From an uncultured Oscillospiraceae bacterium (GTDB lineage: Bacteria; Bacillota; Clostridia; Oscillospirales; Oscillospiraceae): 18,235 nucleotides of DNA. Each line of letters begins with the position of its first letter. Position 1 is the first letter of the stretch. The position numbers were made by a program, and so were the translations under genes. The notes below the pieces were generated by a model that saw only the letters and a list, made by a program, of their open reading frames with translations, made no database searches and was not told where the DNA came from. This document shows positions 6,389 through 12,380 of this stretch, one piece after another. The stretch spans positions 1 to 18,235 of the forward strand of contig CAJTYK010000042.1 of assembly GCA_910584285.1 (NCBI GenBank), given 5' to 3'.

Positions 6389-6615
6389 AACGTCCCTCTC
6401 CCGTCCTCCTCCTCGTCCCGGCCCACCCGCCGCAGCCGGTGGGCAAAGCGGCGCCGGGCGTACCGCTCCAGGCAGTCCTCGCACACCACCCGGCCGTCCA
6501 GCGCAAAATAGGGATCCCCGGGGTACAGCTCCCCCCGGCACAGCCAGCACCGCAGCTCCCGCCCCGGGCCGGTCGTCCCATTTTGCGATCTATTCTTGAA
6601 AAAAACTGTTGACAA
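6385..6615 (-). CDS. Small zinc-binding protein (two CxxC knuckles)
   Basis: The 76-residue frame contains Cys23-x2-Cys26 (LRCWLCRGEL) and Cys45-x2-Cys48 (VVCEDCLERY), spaced like a treble-clef or HNH-type zinc site. A basic tail RYARRRFAHRLRRVGRDEEE follows. It is the first gene of the cassette with the coiled-coil and sigma-like genes and overlaps the next by ATGA. The start is uncertain. TTG at 6615 is the only upstream start codon found, with GGGAGGG a few bases before it, and it falls inside the -35 box of the opposite-strand tRNA promoter. A later non-ATG start cannot be excluded. The function is unknown; it may bind DNA or another cassette protein. Confidence 0.6.
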   Translation of the reverse strand: MSTVFFKNRSQNGTTGPGRELRCWLCRGELYPGDPYFALDGRVVCEDCLERYARRRFAHRLRRVGRDEEEDGRGTL

Positions 6616-6637
6616 AGTTCCCTCCCACTGCTATAAT
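6609..6637 (+). promoter_or_regulatory. Perfect consensus sigma-A promoter of the tRNA operon
   Basis: TTGACA (6609-6614), a 17-base spacer and TATAAT (6632-6637) match consensus at every position, as expected for highly expressed stable RNA. The first tRNA begins 33 bases after the -10. Confidence 0.92.
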
Positions 6638-6669
6638 AAATTCCGTTGTGAACGTGGAAGCCTTACCGT

Positions 6670-6745
6670 GCTGGTGTAGCTCAGCTGGTAGAGCAGCTGA
6701 TTTGTAATCAGCAGGTCGGGGGTTCGAATCCGTCCACCAGCTCCA
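6670..6745 (+). tRNA. tRNA-Thr (anticodon TGT)
   Basis: A cloverleaf with acceptor GCTGGTG/CACCAGC, D-arm TAGCTCAGCTGGTAGAGCA, anticodon stem GCTGA/TCAGC with loop TTTGTAA (anticodon at 6703-6705), and a T-arm with GGTTCGAATCC. CCA is encoded at 6743-6745. It reads ACA and other ACN codons. Confidence 0.97.
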
Positions 6746-6767
6746 CCTTTTTCTTTTAATTTCATAT

Positions 6768-6852
6768 GGAGGAGTACCCAAGTGGCCAAAGGGGACAGAC
6801 TGTAAATCTGCTGGCTTCGCCTTCGATGGTTCGAATCCATCCTCCTCCACCA
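6768..6852 (+). tRNA. tRNA-Tyr (anticodon GTA)
   Basis: Acceptor GGAGGAG/CTCCTCC, anticodon loop CTGTAAA with GTA at 6802-6804, a long class II variable arm (CTGGCTTCGCCTTCG region), T-loop GGTTCGAATCC and encoded CCA at 6850-6852. It lies 22 bases after tRNA-Thr in the same operon. Confidence 0.96.
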
Positions 6853-6857
6853 GTTCA

Positions 6858-6981
6858 GAAATTCCCACCACCGTTCCGTTTCCGCCTTCGGCGAAAACTG
6901 CACTCTGGTGGGAATTTCTTCGCTTCCATCCGCGACCCGCTGCGCTGGGCTCGCGGATGGGGGAGCCGCCCTGCGGGCGGC
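6858..6981 (+). repeat. Array of three GC-rich stem-loops trailing the tRNA operon
   Basis: Consecutive inverted repeats follow tRNA-Tyr. GAAATTCCCACCA (6858-6870) pairs perfectly with 6906-6918 and encloses a small CGCC-TTC-GGCG hairpin. A stem built on CCATCCGCGA follows within about 6927-6959. GCCGCCC (6965-6971) pairs with GGGCGGC (6975-6981). A terminator follows directly. They may protect or process the tRNA transcript, or be insertion remnants. Confidence 0.65.
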
Positions 6982-6986
6982 ACTTG

Positions 6987-7009
6987 CCGGGCTTTGCCCG
7001 GTATTTTTT
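6987..7009 (+). terminator. Intrinsic terminator of the tRNA operon
   Basis: CCGGGC (6987-6992), loop TTT, GCCCGG (6996-7001), then TA and TTTTTT (7004-7009). The T-tract is in the plus direction, as needed for the tRNA transcript. Confidence 0.85.
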
Positions 7010-7054
7010 ATGCTGCGCCCCGGTTTTGAGTCCCCACCCCCTATTTATCTGCTT

Positions 7055-7135
7055 CATGCTCCTCCTCCTTTCGCCTGAATCAAACATGCGTTCGAGTTCG
7101 TCCTTTACTTTACCACTCACTGTCCCCAAAGTCAA
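7055..7135 (-). promoter_or_regulatory. Orphan SOS-type promoter: sigma-A promoter, LexA box, ribosome binding site and ATG without a recognisable gene
   Basis: On the minus strand TTGACT (7135-7130), 17 bases and TAAAGT (7112-7107) form a promoter. CGAACGCATGTTTG (7094-7081) follows and matches the Firmicute LexA (DinR) consensus CGAACRNRYGTTYC/G at all but at most the last base. AAAGGAGGAGG (7071-7061) and an ATG (7057) complete a full translation start. The frame opened by this ATG, MKQINRGWGLKTG, runs without a stop into the antisense strand of the tRNA genes and does not look like a protein. The signal is best read as the surviving head of a DNA-damage gene whose body is gone, or as a very short or untranslated SOS transcript. 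The whole stretch 7010-7262 otherwise holds no gene. Confidence 0.6.
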
Positions 7136-7262
7136 GCCGGGTTGGGCCAAATTTCTCCGGCATTTTTTTAAAATGGCCCGGAAAAAGGGACACCCCGCCA
7201 GAGCAAGGTTGCACGCTCCCGCCCCAACCGTCAAGTTTTTCCAAGGATTTTTACATTCCCTG

Positions 7263-7292
7263 TTGACGCTGGGCCCGTCCGGGTAGTATATT
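7263..7292 (+). promoter_or_regulatory. Sigma-A-type promoter for the alpha/beta hydrolase
   Basis: TTGACG (7263-7268) and TATATT (7287-7292) with an 18-base spacer lie 27 bases upstream of the ATG at 7320. Confidence 0.7.
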
Positions 7293-7319
7293 GAGAAAAA
7301 CAGCTTCAGGAGGTTGCTT

Positions 7320-8282
7320 ATGAAAAAGAAAACCACTTTTGGACTGCTGGGTCTGGCCGCGGCGGGCGCCGGGGCGGCGGGCGGCTGGGCCGCCCTGGGC
7401 AGCTACCTCTATAACCGGGTGATGATCCCCCAGATCCGGGATCCGGAGGAGGAGGACGTGAACCCCGTCCAGATCGCGGGCCGGGACTGGGCCCGGAAGC
7501 GGGAGGGCTTCCAGGAGGCCACTATCCAGGCCATAGACGGCCTGATCCTCTGGGCGGCCCTGGTGCCCGGCCGGGAGGACTGCCACCGCTGGGCCATCTG
7601 TATGCACGGCTACCATGACACCTACGAGTCCATGGGTGCCATCGCCAAGCACTACAACGACCTGGGCTGGAACGTGCTGATGCCCGACCAGCGGGGCCAC
7701 GGCCAGAGCGAGGGCGACTACGTGGGCTGGGGCTTTGACGAGCGGTTGGACATCGTGGGCTGGGTGAACTGGGTGCTCCGGAAGGATCCGGAGGCAGACA
7801 TTCTCCTCCACGGCGTGTCTATGGGGGCGGCCTCCGTGCTCATGGCCACCGGCGGCGCCCTGCCCGACCAGGTGAAGGCCGCCATCTCCGACTGCTCCTA
7901 CACCACCATTGAGGCGGAGATGCGCCATGTCCTGGGCCAGATCCGGTCGGAGCTGCCCACCCCGTTGCCGATTCCCTCCGGGCTTCTGTTCTCCACCCTG
8001 CGCAAGGTCGCCCTGCGCCGTGCCCGCTACGATCTGCGGGAGGCCGCCCCACTCCAGGCGGTGGCCCACTCCAAAACCCCCACCCTGTTCATCCACGGCG
8101 TAGCCGATGACTTTGTGCCCTCTGCCATGATGGGCAAGCTGTACCAGGCCGCCCGCTGTCCCAAGAGCTTCCTGTGGATGCCGGACGCAGGCCACGCTGC
8201 CTCGGTGGGCACCAACGAGGCGCTGTACTGGGCAGCGGTATCCACCTTCCTCCAGGACTATTTCCCTGACGGAGAGGCGTAA
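7320..8282 (+). CDS. Membrane-anchored alpha/beta hydrolase
   Basis: The 320-residue protein starts MKKKTTFGLLGLAAAGAG; the Ala/Gly-rich stretch 5-29 is a signal anchor. The hydrolase fold follows: MHGYHDTYES (95-104, oxyanion side), the strand and loop PDQRGHGQSEGDY (122-134), the nucleophile elbow HGVSMGA with Ser167, Asp263 in IHGVADDFVP, and His292 in DAGHAAS. All three catalytic residues are present. RGHGxS and HGxADxFVP place it with serine aminopeptidase S33/BAAT-like hydrolases (the YqkD/FrsA-like group). It is probably an esterase or peptidase at the inner face or outside of the membrane. ATG 7320 is preferred over the in-frame TTG at 7314 because AGGAGG at 7308-7313 abuts the TTG. 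It is followed 30 bases later by the membrane protein. Confidence 0.9.
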   Translation: MKKKTTFGLLGLAAAGAGAAGGWAALGSYLYNRVMIPQIRDPEEEDVNPVQIAGRDWARKREGFQEATIQAIDGLILWAALVPGREDCHRWAICMHGYHDTYESMGAIAKHYNDLGWNVLMPDQRGHGQSEGDYVGWGFDERLDIVGWVNWVLRKDPEADILLHGVSMGAASVLMATGGALPDQVKAAISDCSYTTIEAEMRHVLGQIRSELPTPLPIPSGLLFSTLRKVALRRARYDLREAAPLQAVAHSKTPTLFIHGVADDFVPSAMMGKLYQAARCPKSFLWMPDAGHAASVGTNEALYWAAVSTFLQDYFPDGEA

Positions 8283-8312
8283 TCATACAGGTAAAAAGGG
8301 GAGTGTCCGACT

Positions 8313-9506
8313 ATGGAACTGGAAGCCGACAAGAAACAGCGGCGGGAAAATGTGGTGGCCGGCGTGGTGGGCGCCTTTCTGGGCACCCTTGTGGGCGTAT
8401 TGTGCACGGTGATCATCGGCCAACTGGGCTATGTGACCTCGGTGTCCGGGCTGATCATGGCGGTGGGAGCTCTCAAGGGCTATGAGCTGCTGGGCGGCAC
8501 GCTGAGCAAAAAGGGAGCGGTGATCTCCTGCGTCTTCATCCTGATCATGACCTATCTGGCCCACCGGCTCACCTTGGCCTTCGCTGTAGCCAGCGCCCTG
8601 AGCATCGGCGTATTTGACAGCTTCCAGCTCGTCCCCGCCCTGGTGAGCCAGGGCATTTTAGAGGCCCGGGCCTACTGGGGTGATCTGGCCATGCTGTACT
8701 TGTTCACCCTGCTGGGGGCGGTGCCCACCATCATCGGCGGCCTGCGGGCGTCCTCTCTGCCCGATCTGCCCCCCGCCCCGGCCTCTGCCACCCTCCAGGA
8801 CGGGAGCCGGGCGGATGCGGCCTTTTATCCCGGACAGGTGGCCTGGATGCGTCCCCTGCGGCTCACCGCTGCCCTATCCATGCTGGTGGGCCTCGTGCCG
8901 GGGATCGGCCTGCTGTTCTATAGCATCGCCAACGGCGACCCCATGGCCTTCACCATGGCCGCCTTGGGGTGTATCCTCAGCTCCTTTGTGATGATGTGCT
9001 TTGCCCTGCCCCAGGTGCAGCTGTGCTACAGCGCCATGGCCCTCATGGTGCGCTCCGGCGGCGTGGTGTGGAAGGTGACGCTCCCCATGCTCAACGGCGC
9101 GGATACCTACCGCTTCTCCAAGAAAGCTGTCACCCTGCGAACCATCCGCTGGGAGATCCTGGACGCGGAGGAGCAGGAGCGGGCCAAAGCCTCCATCCAG
9201 CGGGCCATCGCCCTGCTGTCCAGCGGTCAGGTGATGCCGGGCAGCGCTTTGAGCATGGCGGTGCAGCCCCTCACCGATCTCGCCATTGACAAGGAGACTG
9301 CCTGGGGCTGGAAGGGCACCTATTCGGTGTCCAACGGCCGGCGGAAGAAGGTCTCCATTCCCAAAGCCTACCCCAATTTTGCCCCTGTTCAGGGCATGGA
9401 GCCCGCCCTGGAGCCCGTCCCCGCCCGCTGGATCCTGCTGGGGCTGGCAGCGGCCCTGGCCCTGATCCTGGGCCTTATCGGGTTCTCTTTCGGCCTTGTG
9501 CTGTAA
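8313..9506 (+). CDS. Polytopic membrane protein of unknown function
   Basis: The 397-residue protein has a short charged N-terminus (MELEADKKQRRE) and hydrophobic stretches at about 14-36, 42-60, 68-85, 87-107, 124-145, 183-205, 211-235 and 372-395, so about seven or eight membrane helices. A Pro/Ala-rich loop lies at 147-172 and a hydrophilic soluble region at about 262-370. The latter contains a helix (EILDAEEQERAKASIQRAIA) and a basic segment (NGRRKKVSIPKAYPNF). I do not recognise a family and no catalytic motif stands out. The start is supported by AAGGGGAG at 8296-8303. It is probably co-transcribed with the upstream hydrolase (30-base gap, no terminator) and ends at a large hairpin. Confidence 0.8.
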   Translation: MELEADKKQRRENVVAGVVGAFLGTLVGVLCTVIIGQLGYVTSVSGLIMAVGALKGYELLGGTLSKKGAVISCVFILIMTYLAHRLTLAFAVASALSIGVFDSFQLVPALVSQGILEARAYWGDLAMLYLFTLLGAVPTIIGGLRASSLPDLPPAPASATLQDGSRADAAFYPGQVAWMRPLRLTAALSMLVGLVPGIGLLFYSIANGDPMAFTMAALGCILSSFVMMCFALPQVQLCYSAMALMVRSGGVVWKVTLPMLNGADTYRFSKKAVTLRTIRWEILDAEEQERAKASIQRAIALLSSGQVMPGSALSMAVQPLTDLAIDKETAWGWKGTYSVSNGRRKKVSIPKAYPNFAPVQGMEPALEPVPARWILLGLAAALALILGLIGFSFGLVL

Positions 9507-9513
9507 TCCCCAC

Positions 9514-9558
9514 AAAAAACGCCCAGCGGCCAGCCGGTTTTCCGGCTGGCCGCTGGGC
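9514..9558. terminator. Large bidirectional terminator, strongest for the minus strand
   Basis: A perfect 17-bp stem (9521-9537 with 9542-9558) with loop TTTT. On the minus side it is followed by a run of T (plus-strand A at 9514-9519), so it ends the sulfation operon and the S-layer remnant. It also lies 14 bases after the plus-strand membrane-protein gene and can stop that transcript. Confidence 0.88.
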
Positions 9559-9597
9559 TTAAATCAGGACAGGAATAACGCTAATTCAGGGGTGGTC

Positions 9598-9777
9598 TCA
9601 CTGTCCCCCCAGTTCGCGGTACAGGAAGGTCACGCGCTGCCCGCGGGTGCCCTCGGTATTGGTGCCGTTGGTGATGCCGTTCTCCACAGCCCATAGCATG
9701 GCGTTGTAATAGTAAGCGCCGGCTGAATCCGTCACCGCCAGCACGGACAGGCCCTGGGCCTTTGCCAGCTCCCAAGA
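9598..9777 (-). pseudogene. C-terminal fragment of an S-layer-homology (SLH) domain protein
   Basis: Sixty codons including the stop are in the same frame as, and start directly after, the stop codon of the pyruvate-kinase-like gene. They encode SWELAKAQGLSVLAVTDSAG, AYYYNAMLWAVENGITNGTN and TEGTRGQRVTFLYRELGGQ. AYYYNAxLWAVENGITNGT followed by TRGQxVTFLYR is the hallmark of clostridial SLH domains, here with the usual FSP segment deleted. There is no start codon or ribosome binding site of its own. SLH domains normally hold secreted proteins to cell-wall polymers. This piece is the stump of a gene cut by whatever placed the operon here; it reads to a normal stop (TGA 9600-9598). Confidence 0.8.
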
Positions 9778-10737
9778 TCACAGCTCAATCTTCTCCGCCA
9801 TAATTTCCCGATCCATTTGCTCCAGCAGGCGAACGCATTCGGGTACATAACGGCCCACCGCCGTCTCCTCCGACATCTGCACGCCATATACGCCGGACTT
9901 CATGATCTCGTACAGCGCCTCGATCTCCCCAATGGTGGGGATGGGCTTAGTCTCCATATTTTTCAATACCTGGGTGGCCAGAAATACCTTTACGTCAAAG
10001 TACAGCGCTTTGTCGATGATATACTTCTGGAAACGGGGGATTTTCTCAATTCCGATGTCGGTAGACAGATCACCCCGATCCACCAAAATGTACTTCACCA
10101 ACGGCAGGATCTCATTGATATGCTCCACCGCGTCGATGGTTTCAATCTTGGAGATCACCTGGGTGCTCTCCCCGATGAGGGACTTGGCCTCTCGCACATT
10201 TTCCGGCGAGCGCACGAAGGACAGTCCCACAAAGTCCAGCTTATACTGGTTGGCCAGCGCAATGAGCTGGCGATCCTTTTCAAACAGGAAGGGGATATCC
10301 TTGTGGATGCCCCGGACGTGGACGCCTTTGCCCTTGATAAGCACCCCGTCCGATTTGGACAGAAACACAATCTTTTCGCTGTCGGCAGAGACAACCTCGA
10401 ACTCAAACACGCTGTCATTGGCCCAGGCCGTCATGCCGGGCTTCAGATGGCGGTAAAAATCAGGGTAGTTGAACTGGCTGTTCAGGATCTCAAACGTCTT
10501 TCCCTTTTCCAGCTGAATGCCCACCTCAATGTTGGCGGTGCGCACCTTGTTCCCCGGTAAGTCCAACAGGATCGCCGCGCCTGGGATTTGGCTGCGGATA
10601 TTTTTAATGCCCGCCTCAATGTCGGCGATGCTCCCGTGGGCGCCGTTGATGCGGTAGATGTTTTTTTCGCTGTGAACCTGGGACAGGGGGATCTCATTGG
10701 CCAGGGCCGGCCCGGTGGTAAGAATATATTTCTGCAT
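9778..10737 (-). CDS. Pyruvate-kinase-like protein lacking the C-terminal regulatory domain
   Basis: The 319-residue protein follows pyruvate kinase: TTGPAL (7-12), YRINGAHGS (28-36), LDLPGNKVRT (58-67), a B domain at about 68-145, VGLSFVRSPENV (170-181), SKIET with Lys197 and Glu199, VDRGDLS with Asp223, and ATQVLKNM with Thr255. It stops after MSEETAVGRYVPECVRLLEQ, where the allosteric domain would begin; usual enzymes have 470-590 residues. The catalytic Lys, Glu, Asp, Thr, Arg29, Asn31 and Asp59 are kept. The positions of muscle Ser77, Thr114 and Lys115 are Ala33, Leu60 and Pro61, so the potassium and phosphate surroundings differ. It is a paralogue with possibly altered chemistry, last in the sulfation operon. 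AAAAGGAG (10754-10747) precedes the ATG and overlaps the antiporter stop. Confidence 0.85.
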   Translation of the reverse strand: MQKYILTTGPALANEIPLSQVHSEKNIYRINGAHGSIADIEAGIKNIRSQIPGAAILLDLPGNKVRTANIEVGIQLEKGKTFEILNSQFNYPDFYRHLKPGMTAWANDSVFEFEVVSADSEKIVFLSKSDGVLIKGKGVHVRGIHKDIPFLFEKDRQLIALANQYKLDFVGLSFVRSPENVREAKSLIGESTQVISKIETIDAVEHINEILPLVKYILVDRGDLSTDIGIEKIPRFQKYIIDKALYFDVKVFLATQVLKNMETKPIPTIGEIEALYEIMKSGVYGVQMSEETAVGRYVPECVRLLEQMDREIMAEKIEL

Positions 10738-10752
10738 AACAACGCGCTCCTT

Positions 10753-12021
10753 TTACGAATTTTTGGTCAGCTCCATAAAGATGCTGTCGTCCTTTTTCTG
10801 CTGATACCGCAGCCAGTACCCGGCAATGAGGGAGGACAGCATGGTGGTGAGGATCAGCACCGTGAAAAATTCCACGCTGATGATCTGGTAGGAATAGGCC
10901 ACCGTGGCCAGTACGATCCCGGGGCCGCCCCGGGCGTTCATCGTCACGGCGAAATTGACGATCACCCGCTTTTTTAAGTCGGTGAACAGCAGCATGATCA
11001 CGGTTCCCACCGCCTCCAGGCCGAAAGCGATCCCGAAGAATAGCAGGAACCGTCCCAGGGAGAAGTTGTGGATCAGGTTGAGTTGGATGCCCACCAAGGC
11101 AAAGTAGATGGGCACAAACAGAGAGAACGAGAAATTTGCCACGGCCTCCATTCGGCCCTCCGCCTCGGAATCATTCTGGGAGACAGCCTTGACAATGTAC
11201 CCGGTGAGGAACGCGGAATACATAATATTGATGCCAGCCCGGTATAGCACCGCCGAAAACAGCAGCAGGGCCACAAAGCTCACGGTGTAGAAGTCCGTGG
11301 CCTTTATCCTTTTCCGATAGCCACTGTGCAGATGATCCGCTACCAGCTTGGCAATCACGAACATCCCCAGGGTGAACGCAATCACCAGCAGCATATCCGG
11401 CAGATTAACTGTTCCAGTGGTAGCCATCCTCGTTGCCACATTGAGCATGATCCACAGGCATAGATCCTGGAAGGTGGATACGGTGAGCACCGTATTGGTA
11501 AACGCAGTGTTCATCACGCCCATGTCAAAGAAGATTTTTGAGATCACAGGGATGGATGTGATGGCCACACCAATGACAAACACCAGCAGGAAAGAGATGT
11601 CATTTCCTCGCTCGCCAATAAACGGCTCCTGAAACAGCTTGGCAAAGGGGATCGCTGCCAGCATGGGCAGCACGGTGGCCCCAGTAAAGACGCAGCCGAT
11701 GATCCGCATATTCTTTCGATCTACGTCAATGCGGGTGTTGAAGCCGGAGGAGAACATCAGGAAAACCAAGCCCAGTTGATAGAACAGGTTGAGCACTTTG
11801 CCCTCCTCCGGGTAGGCCAGAAAGATCGACTCCATCTGGACAGGGAAGAAATGGTACAGGAAGGTTCCTCCAAAGAGCAGACCGCCTGTAATCTCGCCCA
11901 CCACCTTAGGCGCCTTGATGGCCTCCATCAGCTTTCCGCATACATAGGCCCCCGCCAGGAGCAGGGCCAAAGCCAGGAACGTGACAATAATTTCATGCTC
12001 CGATAGTGTTTGCAGTGTCAT
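10753..12021 (-). CDS. CPA2-type cation:proton antiporter-like membrane protein
   Basis: The 422-residue protein has about 12 hydrophobic helices and the CPA2 (KefB/NapA-like) layout. It shows KAPKVVGEITGGLLFGGTFL near 37-55 (the VxGEIxxGxxLG motif), LVFLMFSSGF (85-94), IGVAITSIPVISKIFFDMG (150-168), TVSTFQDLCLWIML with Asp186 in the ion-binding helix, and RGGPGIVLATVAY in helix 11. Typical members exchange Na+ or K+ for protons. Within a sulfation operon it might balance charge or pH during sulfate use, or transport another ion; this is inference. GTG 12027 is in frame, but AAGGAG (12036-12031) is spaced for ATG 12021, which is chosen. A 107-base leader with a promoter-like hairpin separates it from the HTH gene. 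Confidence 0.87.
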   Translation of the reverse strand: MTLQTLSEHEIIVTFLALALLLAGAYVCGKLMEAIKAPKVVGEITGGLLFGGTFLYHFFPVQMESIFLAYPEEGKVLNLFYQLGLVFLMFSSGFNTRIDVDRKNMRIIGCVFTGATVLPMLAAIPFAKLFQEPFIGERGNDISFLLVFVIGVAITSIPVISKIFFDMGVMNTAFTNTVLTVSTFQDLCLWIMLNVATRMATTGTVNLPDMLLVIAFTLGMFVIAKLVADHLHSGYRKRIKATDFYTVSFVALLLFSAVLYRAGINIMYSAFLTGYIVKAVSQNDSEAEGRMEAVANFSFSLFVPIYFALVGIQLNLIHNFSLGRFLLFFGIAFGLEAVGTVIMLLFTDLKKRVIVNFAVTMNARGGPGIVLATVAYSYQIISVEFFTVLILTTMLSSLIAGYWLRYQQKKDDSIFMELTKNS

Positions 12022-12037
12022 AGTCACCGTCTCCTTC

Positions 12038-12073
12038 TTGTCCTAATTTTACGGATTTTCAGGACAAAAACAA
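12038..12073 (-). promoter_or_regulatory. Internal promoter candidate with flanking inverted repeat, upstream of the antiporter gene
   Basis: On the minus strand TTGTTT (12073-12068), 16 bases and TAAAAT (12051-12046) form a plausible promoter. TTGTCCT/AGGACAA (12067-12061 and 12044-12038) flank the -10 as a perfect 7-bp inverted repeat and could be an operator or leader hairpin. Just upstream, AAAAGGAGGT (about 12090-12081) is a strong ribosome binding site with no ATG after it, only a five-codon TTG frame. Confidence 0.45.
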
Positions 12074-12128
12074 GGGGTTTTACCTCCTTTTAGTTGCACT
12101 CCAAGAAAACAAGAAAACCAGACAGCCA

Positions 12129-12380
12129 CTACCTTGCCTGGATGATCTTGTATACCCGGGAAATGCTCAGATCGTATTTTTTGGCCAGATCCGCAACCTC
12201 GTAATCCCCACTATAGAAATCATCCCGGATCTGAAGGTTACGCTCCTCCAGATCTGAAAACTCCGTGTTGGTATTGGATGGGAAATACACGGTAGTTCCC
12301 GCCAGTTGAGCCACGATGGCCGCATAGGTGGCCGCATCTACCAGCTCCCGCAGCTTCTTCAGCGCCGCCTTGGAGTTCAT
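12129..12380 (-). CDS. Mor-like helix-turn-helix regulator
   Basis: The 83-residue protein ends with NLQIRDDFYSGDYEVADLAK then KYDLSISRVYKIIQAR (49-83), a helix-turn-helix of the kind seen in the Mor transcription activator family (IRxxFxxG...DLAxxYxLSxxRVYxII). The N-terminal half (MNSKAALKKLRELVDAATYA) is helical and may dimerise; VYFPSNTNTEFSDLEERN links the two. Its ATG overlaps the sat stop codon (ATGA at 12380-12377), so translation is coupled to sat. A DNA-binding regulator inside the operon suggests self-regulation, possibly through the inverted repeat at 12038-12067; this is not shown by sequence alone. Confidence 0.8.
   Translation of the reverse strand: MNSKAALKKLRELVDAATYAAIVAQLAGTTVYFPSNTNTEFSDLEERNLQIRDDFYSGDYEVADLAKKYDLSISRVYKIIQAR

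Noticed and set aside
6858..7009. Possible CRISPR-like array suggested by repeated hairpins
   Set aside because: The stems differ in sequence and there are no regularly spaced direct repeats or spacers.
6590..7336. Long minus-strand open frame covering both tRNA genes, and the shorter one at 6631-6903
   Set aside because: Its convincing-looking stretches (EEDGFEPSKAKPADLQSV, GAGGRIRTPDLLITNQ) are the antisense of tRNA-Tyr and tRNA-Thr, a well-known source of spurious proteins in databases.
9581..9781. 66-codon minus-strand frame beginning MILGAGKGPGP
   Set aside because: It is an alternative frame over the SLH fragment; the SLH reading explains the sequence far better.
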